Assembly: GCA_012837685.1 (NCBI GenBank)
Contig: DUQS01000059.1
Span: forward strand, 1 to 64,000
From: Bacteroidales bacterium
GTDB lineage: Bacteria > Bacteroidota > Bacteroidia > Bacteroidales > Paludibacteraceae
DNA: 64,000 nt
Reading direction: 5' to 3'
Of the stretch, positions 27,031-34,409 are shown in pieces. The notes beneath the pieces were generated by a model. The model did not search any database and was not told the origin of the DNA. It saw only the letters and a program-made list of their open reading frames with translations. A program made the translations under genes and the position numbers. The first letter of the stretch is position 1. Each line of letters opens with the position of its first letter.

Positions 27031-29487
27031 TTGAAACCACACTTAATCATTATAGCTCTGTTCTTTTCACTGATTTGCCAAGCACAATCGAAATTTTACG
27101 TGCGCGGCTACGTCATGGACGAATCCAAACGCGCTATTGACTTAGCTAACATAAGCGAAAAAGGCACTACTAACGGCTGCAGTTCAAATGAAAACGGTTT
27201 TTACGAATTGGCACTCACACCGGCAGACTCTTTCACCATCGTTTTTTCGTGCATCGGCTACGAAAGCATTGAACGCACCTTTAAATCGAGTGGGCAATCG
27301 GTGAACATCAACGTAATTTTACCGACTACCAGCACGCAAATAGGAGATGTGGAAGTGAGAGCGCACAGACGCCAAACTTCTACCATGCAAACCATTGATA
27401 CCGACAAATTTCGCCTTATGCCCGACGCTTCGGGCGGTAACATTGAATCGCTGCTGGTAACTTTTGCGGGAGTAAGTTCCACCAACGAACTCAGTTCGCA
27501 ATATTCGGTACGCGGCGGTAACTACGACGAAAACAGCGTTTACGTGAACGGTATAGAAGTTTATCGCCCGCTCTTGGTACGGTCGGGGCAACAAGAAGGT
27601 CTTAGTTTTATCAATCCCGACATGGTAAACAGCGTAGAATTTTCGGCGGGCGGTTTCGATTCTAAATTTGGCGATAAAATGTCGTCTGTGCTCAACATCA
27701 CCTACAAAAAACCTAAAAAATTTGAAGCCGCCACTTCTGTCAGTCTTTTGGGAGCATCGGCTTACGTGGGCTCTGCAGGAAAGAAATTTACACAAATGCA
27801 CGGAATACGCTATAAAACATCGGCTTATCTACTCGGTTCGCTCGACACCAAAGGCGAATATTCGCCGTGGTTTGTTGATTACCAAACTTACCTAACTTAC
27901 CGTTTTAATCCGAAGTGGGAAATAACATTTTTGGGAAATATTTCGCAAAACACCTACCGATTTATCCCCAAAGAACGCGAAACATCGTTTGGTACGTTGC
28001 AAATGAGCCGAAATTTTAAAGTCTATTTCGACGGCATGGAAAACGACATTTTTAGAACTTTCTTCGGTGCTTTTACTACCAATTACAAACCCTCTAAAAA
28101 CGTCGATTTGAGTTTTATGCTGTCGGCATTCAACACCAACGAACAAGAAACTTACGACATTACGGGACAATATTGGTTGGCAGACCTCGACCTTTCGAGT
28201 GCGGACAAAACCGACAAAGCAAAAACCACGCTCGGAGTAGGCACCTACCACGAACACGCGCGAAATCGCCTGTCGGCTACCGTAGCCAACTTTTCGCATA
28301 TGGGCGAATTTCGTTACCAAAACAACACTTTGCAATGGGGTGTTGGAGCACAAGAAGAAATCATTTTCGACCGCATACAAGAATGGGAATTCCGTGATTC
28401 GGCAGGTTATTCCATGCCCTACAACCCCAACAGAGTAGAACTTATCTACAATCTTACATCGCACATCGATATGTATTCCACGCGCTTAACCGCTTATGTT
28501 CAAGACGTTTATAAACTGCGCAGAGAGCACGGTCTTTGGTCGTTTACCGGAGGTTTACGCGCCAACTGGTGGAGCTACAACAAAGAATTTCTCATTAGCC
28601 CGAGAGGAACGGTAACCTATTTTCCGAAATGGAAACAGGATTTCAACTTCCGTTTTGCAGCGGGGCTTTACTACCAAACACCTTTTTACAAAGAAATTTT
28701 ACGTCCCGTAACCGATATCAACGGCAACACTACAATGGTGCCCAACGCAGCCATCAAAGCCCAACGTTCGTTGCACTTGGTGCTGGGAGCCGACTATTTC
28801 TTTAGATTGTGGAACAGACCGTTCAAACTGACCGCCGAAGCTTATTACAAACCAGCCGACCATATTATTTCATACTATGTAGATAATGTACGCATACGCT
28901 ACGCCGGCGAAAATAATGCAAAAGCCTACACCACAGGTATTGACCTGAAGCTGTTCGGCGAATTTGTCCCCGGAACCGACTCGTGGATTTCGTTCTCGTG
29001 GATGAAATCAAAAGAAGATGTTTTGGACGATTCGTACGAAGTTTACAGCAACAAAGGCAACCATTTGGGAACGGTCTATCCGAAATGGATTTCGCGACCT
29101 AACGAACAGCGCTACAGCGTTTCCATTTTTTTCCAAGACTATTTTCCCAATCATCCCGAATATAAAGTACACCTGAAATTTATTTGGGCTGACGGGCTTC
29201 CATTTGGACCACCGCGCAGCGAACGCTACCAAGCCGTTTTGCGTACCAAACCCTACCGTCGCGTAGATATTGGTGCATCGCGCGGATTTATGCAGGGACG
29301 CGAAAAATTTATGAGCAAACAAGATGTAGTAAAATCTTTCTGGATTAACCTCGAATTTTTCAACTTGCTGAATATCAAAAACGTAAACTCTTACTATTGG
29401 GTAACCGACATCTACAACCAACAGTTCGCCGTGCCCAATTACCTTACCGGATTTATGGTAAACTTACGCGTTACAGTCGATTTTTAA
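27031..29487 (+). CDS. TonB-dependent outer membrane receptor
   Basis: An 818-aa receptor. It starts at TTG (27031), supported because that codon opens a good signal peptide (KPHLIIIALFFSLICQAQ) and no ATG precedes it. A carboxypeptidase-regulatory-like domain spans about 22-105, then the plug (about 120-230, with SSQYSVRGGNYDENSVYVNG), then a 22-strand barrel ending in the aromatic-rich FMVNLRVTVDF. No SusD partner is adjacent, so this is not a typical SusC glycan importer. A metal chelate, vitamin or peptide are all possible substrates. It follows the helicase by 32 bases and may be cotranscribed with it. Confidence 0.9.
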   Translation: MKPHLIIIALFFSLICQAQSKFYVRGYVMDESKRAIDLANISEKGTTNGCSSNENGFYELALTPADSFTIVFSCIGYESIERTFKSSGQSVNINVILPTTSTQIGDVEVRAHRRQTSTMQTIDTDKFRLMPDASGGNIESLLVTFAGVSSTNELSSQYSVRGGNYDENSVYVNGIEVYRPLLVRSGQQEGLSFINPDMVNSVEFSAGGFDSKFGDKMSSVLNITYKKPKKFEAATSVSLLGASAYVGSAGKKFTQMHGIRYKTSAYLLGSLDTKGEYSPWFVDYQTYLTYRFNPKWEITFLGNISQNTYRFIPKERETSFGTLQMSRNFKVYFDGMENDIFRTFFGAFTTNYKPSKNVDLSFMLSAFNTNEQETYDITGQYWLADLDLSSADKTDKAKTTLGVGTYHEHARNRLSATVANFSHMGEFRYQNNTLQWGVGAQEEIIFDRIQEWEFRDSAGYSMPYNPNRVELIYNLTSHIDMYSTRLTAYVQDVYKLRREHGLWSFTGGLRANWWSYNKEFLISPRGTVTYFPKWKQDFNFRFAAGLYYQTPFYKEILRPVTDINGNTTMVPNAAIKAQRSLHLVLGADYFFRLWNRPFKLTAEAYYKPADHIISYYVDNVRIRYAGENNAKAYTTGIDLKLFGEFVPGTDSWISFSWMKSKEDVLDDSYEVYSNKGNHLGTVYPKWISRPNEQRYSVSIFFQDYFPNHPEYKVHLKFIWADGLPFGPPRSERYQAVLRTKPYRRVDIGASRGFMQGREKFMSKQDVVKSFWINLEFFNLLNIKNVNSYYWVTDIYNQQFAVPNYLTGFMVNLRVTVDF

Positions 29488-29506
29488 ACCTACAAATAAC
29501 ACGCAC

Positions 29507-29542
29507 AAAAAAGGGCAACCCAAAAAATGGATTGCCCTTTTT
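29507..29542. terminator. Bidirectional terminator between the receptor and rplI
   Basis: Stem formed by AAAAAAGGGCAACC (29507-29520) and GGATTGCCCTTTTT (29529-29542), with one mismatch or wobble and a loop of CAAAAAAT. Flanking A and T tracts let it work in both directions between the convergent genes. Confidence 0.85.
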
Positions 29543-29563
29543 AAATATAAAAATTTGGAAAAA

Positions 29564-30007
29564 TTATTCCGAAACCACGTCTAATTCGATAGTAACAGAA
29601 ATTTCTTTGTGCAATTTGATAACTGCATTGTATTTTCCAACTTCTCTAATTGCGTCTTTAATAACAATAATTCTGCGGTCAATTTCAAAGCCTTTTTTCT
29701 CCAACTCTTCAGCCACCTGAATATTGGTTACAGAACCGAAAATTGTACCTGTAGAGCTTGTTTTTGCACCGATAGTCAGCGACAAACCTTCGAGTTTGGC
29801 AGCCAACTCTTCAGCATCGGCTTTTATTTTAGCCAATTTATGAGCGCGTTGTTTCAAGTTTTCGGCAAGCACTTTTTTCGCCGCTTCGTTAGCGATGATT
29901 GCTTTTCCCGTAGGAATTAAATAATTACGACCGTAACCGTCTTTTACCGTTACAATATCATCCTTGTAACCCAAGTTGATAACATCTTCTTTTAATATAA
30001 CTTGCAT
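29564..30007 (-). CDS. rplI: 50S ribosomal protein bL9
   Basis: A 147-aa protein, full length for bL9. It has the N-terminal rRNA-binding domain ([32 protein letters not shown] in three pieces: strand, turn and the GRNYLIP signature), a long connecting helix and a C-terminal domain ending [14 protein letters not shown]. It sits at the base of the L1 stalk and affects translation fidelity. It is last in rpsF-rpsR-rplI, 16 bases after rpsR. Unusually for this genome it has a strong Shine-Dalgarno site, GGAGG at 30014-30018 (complement). Confidence 0.97.
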   Translation of the reverse strand: MQVILKEDVINLGYKDDIVTVKDGYGRNYLIPTGKAIIANEAAKKVLAENLKQRAHKLAKIKADAEELAAKLEGLSLTIGAKTSSTGTIFGSVTNIQVAEELEKKGFEIDRRIIVIKDAIREVGKYNAVIKLHKEISVTIELDVVSE

Positions 30008-30013
30008 AATTTT

Positions 30014-30018
30014 CCTCC
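30014..30018 (-). promoter_or_regulatory. Strong Shine-Dalgarno site of rplI
   Basis: AAAGGAGGAAA on the minus strand (30011-30021) with GGAGG six bases before the rplI ATG. Most genes in the window have nothing comparable. Confidence 0.85.
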
Positions 30019-30023
30019 TTTAA

Positions 30024-30296
30024 TTATTTCATCATATCGGTTACATAGGGAAGCAATGCCAAATGGCGTGCTCTTTTAACTGCTTGGGCAACTTTGCGTT
30101 GGTATTTCAACGAAGTACCGGTAAGACGACGAGGAAGAATTTTTCCCTGTTCGTTGAGGAATTTTTTCAAAAATTCCGGGTCTTTATAATCAATGTATTT
30201 GATTCTGCTTTTTTTGAAACGGCAGTATTTCTTTTTCTTGTTATCTACTGCTACCGGAGCCAAATAACGGATGTCTTGTTGATTGTTGTTTGCCAT
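30024..30296 (-). CDS. rpsR: 30S ribosomal protein bS18
   Basis: A 90-aa S18 with the conserved core [19 protein letters not shown] and the [20 protein letters not shown] signature (tail [16 protein letters not shown]). It pairs with bS6 on the 30S platform near the 3' end of 16S rRNA. It lacks a zinc-binding cysteine set. The gene begins 2 bases after the rpsF stop. Its Shine-Dalgarno site lies within the last codons of rpsF, so translation of the two genes is likely connected. Confidence 0.97.
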   Translation of the reverse strand: MANNNQQDIRYLAPVAVDNKKKKYCRFKKSRIKYIDYKDPEFLKKFLNEQGKILPRRLTGTSLKYQRKVAQAVKRARHLALLPYVTDMMK

Positions 30297-30298
30297 GA

Positions 30299-30646
30299 TT
30301 AAGCCTCCTTTTCTGCTTTAAATTTATTTACTCGTTTAGCTGCATATTCTACCGCATATTTATCCAGACGGAACGTCAGGAAACGAATTACACGTTCATC
30401 GCGACGGAATTGCACTTCCAATTTTTCAACCAAAGACGAATCGCCTTTGAATTGAAGCAACGCATAAAAACCTGTCGATTTGTTTTCAATTGGATAAGCC
30501 AATTTTTTCAAACCCCAGCACTCCTCATTCACGATTTCGGCGCCTTCCGACACCAACAATCCTTTGAATTTTTCTACTGTTTCCTTCATCTGTGCATCAG
30601 ACAAAACGGGAGTTAAAATGAAAACAGTTTCATAATTGTTTACCAT
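30299..30646 (-). CDS. rpsF: 30S ribosomal protein bS6
   Basis: A 115-aa S6 that binds bS18 on the 30S platform. The family start [18 protein letters not shown] and the RNA-contact segment [19 protein letters not shown] are clear, as is [11 protein letters not shown] near the end. The ATG at 30646 is chosen since it gives the conserved N-terminus; an upstream in-frame TTG would add 19 residues and would begin inside the leader hairpin and against the promoter. First gene of the rpsF-rpsR-rplI operon. There is no Shine-Dalgarno site in front of it. Confidence 0.96.
   Translation of the reverse strand: MVNNYETVFILTPVLSDAQMKETVEKFKGLLVSEGAEIVNEECWGLKKLAYPIENKSTGFYALLQFKGDSSLVEKLEVQFRRDERVIRFLTFRLDKYAVEYAAKRVNKFKAEKEA
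30304..30308 (-). promoter_or_regulatory. Strong Shine-Dalgarno site of rpsR inside rpsF
   Basis: AAAAGGAGGC on the minus strand places GGAGG seven bases before the rpsR ATG, in the last codons of rpsF. rpsF itself has no such site. Confidence 0.85.
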
Positions 30647-30675
30647 ACTAAATGATTTGGTGATTAATAAAATAT

Positions 30676-30697
30676 CCGCTTTTTTAGAGAAAAGCGG
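30676..30697 (-). promoter_or_regulatory. 5' leader hairpin of rpsF mRNA, possible S6:S18 site
   Basis: CCGCTTTT (30676-30683) and AAAAGCGG (30690-30697) form an 8-bp stem at the very 5' end of the predicted rpsF transcript. Many bacteria have an S6:S18-binding hairpin with a conserved CCG in this leader. Position and a CCG are present here, but the full motif was not confirmed. Confidence 0.4.
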
Positions 30698-30700
30698 CTG

Positions 30701-30731
30701 CAAAAGTACACATTTTTATTGAATGTACAAA
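30701..30731 (-). promoter_or_regulatory. Promoter of rpsF-rpsR-rplI
   Basis: On the minus strand TTTG (30728-30731), 19-base spacer, TACTTTTG (30701-30708). This is a full match to the Bacteroidota promoter pattern. Confidence 0.85.
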
Positions 30732-30804
30732 ATATTTAAGGTCTGTTTCTTTCTCTTTTTCTTAATTTTATAAAAAAAAGCGTAAGTGTGATTGTAAGAA
30801 AAAT

Positions 30805-30831
30805 GAAATAAAAAATCCACCGAAAAGGTGG
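30805..30831 (-). terminator. Terminator of the small 55-codon gene
   Basis: On the minus strand a CCACC / GGTGG stem with loop TTTTC (30817-30831) is followed by ATTTTTTATTTC. It lies 30 bases after the stop of the small ORF and has no other gene to serve. Confidence 0.75.
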
Positions 30832-30860
30832 GTAAAGTAGAGTTATTTATTTAGAAATAG

Positions 30861-31028
30861 TCATACTTCAAACATCCCTTCTATGAATGCCAACAACATC
30901 CAAGCAAACATAAGATGAAGTGTATAACCACCGTCTATTGGACAAAAAGGGTCAAATGCTGCCCAAAAAAAGAGGGTAAAAAAACTTATCGCACAGACAT
31001 TTTTTAGAAAGTGAATTATCTTTTTCAT
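30861..31028 (-). CDS. Small membrane protein of 55 residues, unknown family
   Basis: Not recognised. The 55-codon ORF starts with ATG at 31028 and stops with TGA at 30861. The protein begins MKKIIHFLKNVCAISFFTLF and has two hydrophobic stretches (about residues 11-25 and 37-53) around a short polar loop DPFCPIDGG, so it should sit in the inner membrane with two helices or be secreted. Support for a real gene comes from its surroundings: a full-consensus promoter ends 5 bases before the ATG and an intrinsic terminator lies 30 bases after the stop. The predicted transcript is leaderless or nearly so. It could instead be a small RNA. Confidence 0.6.
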   Translation of the reverse strand: MKKIIHFLKNVCAISFFTLFFWAAFDPFCPIDGGYTLHLMFAWMLLAFIEGMFEV

Positions 31029-31032
31029 ACAG

Positions 31033-31063
31033 CAAAATTACAACTAATTTTTTAATAAACAAA
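31033..31063 (-). promoter_or_regulatory. Promoter of the 55-codon small gene
   Basis: On the minus strand TTTG (31060-31063), 19-base spacer, TAATTTTG (31033-31040). The transcription start would fall at or within a few bases of the ATG. Confidence 0.75.
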
Positions 31064-31086
31064 ACATTCTAAATGTTTTTTAATGT

Positions 31087-31117
31087 TTTGCCAATAGACA
31101 GTTTTTTTTTACTTTTG
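31087..31117 (+). promoter_or_regulatory. Promoter of the DUF2851 gene
   Basis: TTTG (31087-31090), 19-base spacer, TACTTTTG (31110-31117), 27 bases before the ATG at 31145. Its -33 box is 23 bases from that of the divergent small gene, so one bound protein could affect both. Confidence 0.85.
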
Positions 31118-31144
31118 CGCTATGGATTTTTCTCGTCAGCTACT

Positions 31145-32410
31145 ATGAACGAAGATTTGTTGCACTACATTTGGTTTCAGAAACAATTTCCGCTTTCACC
31201 CACAACTACGGCAGGTGAACCGTTGGAAATTATCGACATCGGTCAGCCCAATTCCGATGCGGGTCCTGACGTATTCAACGCCAAAGTGAAAATAGGCACA
31301 CAATTGTGGTGCGGCAATGTGGAATTTCACGTCAATTCGAGCGATTGGTTTCGTCACGGGCACGAAACCGACAAGGCTTACGATTCGGTTATTCTTCATG
31401 TAGTGTTCAATGCCGATTGTGAAGTAAAACGTACCGAAAAAGGATTAATTCCGCAGTGGGAAATTGCCGTACCAACCGAATTGGCAACAAAATACAAAGC
31501 CATTCAAACTTGTCGCCAAATGCCTTATTGCGCCGATAAACTATCTTCTATTCAGGAAATTACAATTCGTCACTGGCTCAATCGTCTTTTAATAGAACGG
31601 CTCGAACGTAAAGTAAACGCTGTGGACGCCATTCTTGCACAAACGACTAACAATTGGGAAGAAGCGTTTTATATCACTTTGTGCCGCAACTTCGGTTTTT
31701 CGACCAATGCCGATGCGTTTGAACAAACGGCAAAGTCGCTGCCGCTAACCATTTTGGGGAAACACAAGGACAATTTGTTTCAAATTGAAAGTTTACTTTT
31801 TGGGCAAGCGGGTTGGTTGGATAGCGAAAAAAAGGACGATTATGTGCAATCGTTGGCAAAAGAGTACCGTTTTTTAAGCCAAAAATACCAATTGCGACAA
31901 CCAATGTGTATCCAATGGAAATTTCTACGGCTTCGTCCCGCCAACTTTCCAACCGTTCGTATGGCACAGTTCGCCGCATTAGTGCATAAATCTAACCGTT
32001 TGCTGTCCAAATTGTTAGAGTGCAAAAATTATCAAGAGATACGTTCGTTTTTTAACATTTCCGCCGGCAAATATTGGGATACGCATTACACATTTGGGAA
32101 AGAAAGCCCAAAACGCATAAAATCTCTTTCGGAAAGTTCCGTCAACATCATTACAATCAATACTGTCGTGCCGTTTTTGTTTGCTTATGGTAAAAAACAT
32201 GGCGATGAAACATTGCAAGAAACAGCGTTAAATTTGTTGGAAAGTTTGCCACTGGAACGCAACCATATAGTAACAAAATTTCGAGATTTGCACCTGCCTG
32301 CCGAAAATGCTGCTGATACACAAGCCATTTTGCAACTGAAAACTAACTATTGCGATGCAAAAAAATGCTTGCGTTGTGCTATCGGATGTCAATTAATAAA
32401 ATACATATAA
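31145..32410 (+). CDS. DUF2851 family protein
   Basis: A 421-aa cytoplasmic protein of the DUF2851 family found across Bacteroidota. It begins MNEDLLHYIWFQKQFP and has GEPLEIIDIGQPNSDAGPDV, WCGNVEFHVNSSDW and the C-terminal cluster CDAKKCLRCAIGCQLI, whose four cysteines might bind a metal. The central region NWEEAFYITLCRNFGF is also typical. The ATG at 31145 is chosen because 24 upstream codons would overlap the promoter and are unlike the family. No function is known; the acidic/His-rich N-terminal half could be nuclease-like, but this is only a guess. Confidence 0.8.
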   Translation: MNEDLLHYIWFQKQFPLSPTTTAGEPLEIIDIGQPNSDAGPDVFNAKVKIGTQLWCGNVEFHVNSSDWFRHGHETDKAYDSVILHVVFNADCEVKRTEKGLIPQWEIAVPTELATKYKAIQTCRQMPYCADKLSSIQEITIRHWLNRLLIERLERKVNAVDAILAQTTNNWEEAFYITLCRNFGFSTNADAFEQTAKSLPLTILGKHKDNLFQIESLLFGQAGWLDSEKKDDYVQSLAKEYRFLSQKYQLRQPMCIQWKFLRLRPANFPTVRMAQFAALVHKSNRLLSKLLECKNYQEIRSFFNISAGKYWDTHYTFGKESPKRIKSLSESSVNIITINTVVPFLFAYGKKHGDETLQETALNLLESLPLERNHIVTKFRDLHLPAENAADTQAILQLKTNYCDAKKCLRCAIGCQLIKYI

Positions 32411-32497
32411 TGAGTTTTTTACATAAGAAATTGAGCAAATCGGCTTTGTTTGCGCTTTTTAATGGCTGTAACTATTTTTTTTATCAACAAAATAAAT

Positions 32498-32505
32498 TAC
32501 TTTTG
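32498..32505 (+). promoter_or_regulatory. -7 element for rmlB-wza-wzc
   Basis: TACTTTTG, 35 bases before the rmlB ATG. The upstream -33 region is T-rich without a clear TTTG. Confidence 0.55.
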
Positions 32506-32540
32506 CAATCGTTTACTTTATATTGAAAAAAAACAAACTA

Positions 32541-33602
32541 ATGATGGCTAAAACTATTTTTATCACAGGTGGAGCGGGGTTTATAGGCTCTCATGTAGTG
32601 CGTTTGTTTGTTAACAAATATCCCGATTACAAGATTGTAAATGTTGATGTGCTGACCTATGCCGGTAATCTCGAAAATCTTACCGATGTGTGCGATGCGC
32701 CTAACTATGTGTTTGAAAAAGTAGATATTGTCGATTTTCAAGCCATTAACAAACTATTTGAAAAATACCGCCCTGACGGAATTATCCACTTAGCCGCAGA
32801 ATCGCACGTTGATAGGTCTATTACCAATCCGTTTGCCTTCATCCATACCAACGTAATGGGCACTTGCAACCTTTTACACGCTGCCAAAGAAGCATGGAAA
32901 AACAATATGGAAGGTAAACTTTTCTATCATGTTTCTACCGATGAAGTTTACGGTGCGTTGGAATGCGACGGCACTCTCTTTACCGAAACAACCCGCTACG
33001 ACCCACACTCGCCCTATTCGGCAAGTAAAGCATCGTCCGACCATTTTGTTCGCGCCTATCACGATACGTTCGGTTTGCCGATTGTTATTTCCAATTGTTC
33101 GAACAACTATGGCGCCAATCAATTTCCCGAAAAATTGATACCTTTAGCCATCAATAACATCAAAAATAAACGTCCGATACCCATTTACGGCAAAGGCGAG
33201 AATATACGCGACTGGTTGTATGTAAACGACCACGCTAGTGCTATTGATATTATTTTTCACAAAGGCAAAAATGGCGAAACTTACAACATTGGCGGTAACA
33301 ATGAATGGACAAACATTGACCTTATTCACACTTTATGCGCCATTATGGACAAAAAACTCGGTCGCCGCGCCGGTGAATCTGCCGAACTTATTACCTTTGT
33401 AAAAGACCGCGCCGGACACGACTTGCGCTATGCCATCGATTCGTCTAAAATTCAAAAAGAGTTGGGATGGCATCCGTCGCTGCAATTTGAAGAAGGACTG
33501 GAAAAAACTGTTGATTGGTACTTAGCCAACGAAACGTGGGTGAATCACATCACATCGGGCAGTTATCAGAAATATTACGAGCAACAATACAACCAAAGAT
33601 AA
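32541..33602 (+). CDS. rmlB: dTDP-glucose 4,6-dehydratase
   Basis: Extended short-chain dehydrogenase (353 aa) that makes dTDP-4-keto-6-deoxyglucose, precursor of dTDP-rhamnose and other deoxysugars. The NAD motif TGGAGFIGSHVVRLF is near the N-terminus. Then come the HLAAESHVDRSI segment, the catalytic STDEVYGAL, the YSASKAS Tyr/Lys pair and GQxWLYV-type GENIRDWLYVNDH. The ATG at 32541 (or the one right after it) is chosen over an upstream TTG. It is followed after 7 bases by wza and then wzc. rmlA, rmlC and rmlD are not in this window. Confidence 0.94.
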   Translation: MMAKTIFITGGAGFIGSHVVRLFVNKYPDYKIVNVDVLTYAGNLENLTDVCDAPNYVFEKVDIVDFQAINKLFEKYRPDGIIHLAAESHVDRSITNPFAFIHTNVMGTCNLLHAAKEAWKNNMEGKLFYHVSTDEVYGALECDGTLFTETTRYDPHSPYSASKASSDHFVRAYHDTFGLPIVISNCSNNYGANQFPEKLIPLAINNIKNKRPIPIYGKGENIRDWLYVNDHASAIDIIFHKGKNGETYNIGGNNEWTNIDLIHTLCAIMDKKLGRRAGESAELITFVKDRAGHDLRYAIDSSKIQKELGWHPSLQFEEGLEKTVDWYLANETWVNHITSGSYQKYYEQQYNQR

Positions 33603-33609
33603 TTAAAAT

Positions 33610-34395
33610 ATGACAAAAAAAATAGTTCTGTCGCTACTGGCTGCTTTATTGCTATTTTCGTGTGCATCAAACAAAAAAATACCTTATTTTAAGGGTATTA
33701 CAGAACAAGATTCGTTAATGGGTACTTCCACGCTTTACGAAGCGCGCATCGTTACCGGCGACATGCTCACCATTGTTGTTTCCGGAATGGAACCGTTGGC
33801 AGTAGCACCGTTCAACCTTCCCATTATAACTTATACGTCGCCCGGAACACGACAAATATCCACTACACCTACATTTCAACCCTATTTGGTAGACATTAAC
33901 GGTGAAATCAGTTTCCCTGTCATTGGCAAACTAAAAGTGGCCGGACTAAAAAAATCTGAAGCCGTCGATTTGATAACAAGTAAGTTGTCGTCATACCTCA
34001 AAGACCCGATTGTAACCATTCAGTTTCTTAATTACAAAGTTACAGTTTTGGGCGAAGTCAACCGCCCGGGTTCTTATACCATTAACAACGAGCGCGTGTC
34101 CATTTTAGAAGCACTCGGACTTGCCGGCGATATGACAGTTTACGGCAAACGCGAAAATGTATTGTTAATACGTGAAGCTGACGGCAAAAAACAATTTGTG
34201 CGCTTAAATCTCAATTCATTGAATCCGCTGTCGTCGCCTTATTATTACCTACAACAAAACGATGTTATATACGTAGAACCCAACGCAACCAAACTGCGTT
34301 CGGCAGCTTCACTCAATGTGTCGCTTTGGTTGTCTGCCGTATCCACTTTAGCTTCTACAGTAACTATAATTGTGGCACTTATCAATATGAAATGA
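33610..34395 (+). CDS. wza: Polysaccharide export outer membrane lipoprotein (Wza-like)
   Basis: A 261-aa lipoprotein (lipobox LLFSCAS, Cys18) with the Poly_export domain (about 48-140, IVTGDMLTIVVSGMEP) and one SLBB domain (VLGEVNRPGSYTINNERVSI). The C-terminal hydrophobic segment (about 237-258) is likely the outer membrane barrel helix. It should form the export channel for surface polysaccharide. It is smaller than E. coli Wza, as is usual in Bacteroidota. Lies between rmlB and wzc with short spacing, so the three form one operon. Confidence 0.9.
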   Translation: MTKKIVLSLLAALLLFSCASNKKIPYFKGITEQDSLMGTSTLYEARIVTGDMLTIVVSGMEPLAVAPFNLPIITYTSPGTRQISTTPTFQPYLVDINGEISFPVIGKLKVAGLKKSEAVDLITSKLSSYLKDPIVTIQFLNYKVTVLGEVNRPGSYTINNERVSILEALGLAGDMTVYGKRENVLLIREADGKKQFVRLNLNSLNPLSSPYYYLQQNDVIYVEPNATKLRSAASLNVSLWLSAVSTLASTVTIIVALINMK

Positions 34396-34409
34396 ACAAG
34401 TAATTTCTC

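Noticed and set aside
27892-28464. 190-codon open frame on the - strand within the TonB receptor gene
   Set aside because: It is the mirror of a clear receptor coding sequence, low in normal protein composition and without promoter or neighbours.
27031-29487. SusC-type glycan importer
   Set aside because: The receptor has the N-terminal beta-sandwich domain, but no SusD gene lies next to it and it is shorter than typical SusC (about 1000 aa).
32410-32526. 38-codon ORF overlapping the DUF2851 stop (TAATG)
   Set aside because: It runs through the -7 element of rmlB, has no following terminator and its composition looks like random AT-rich sequence.
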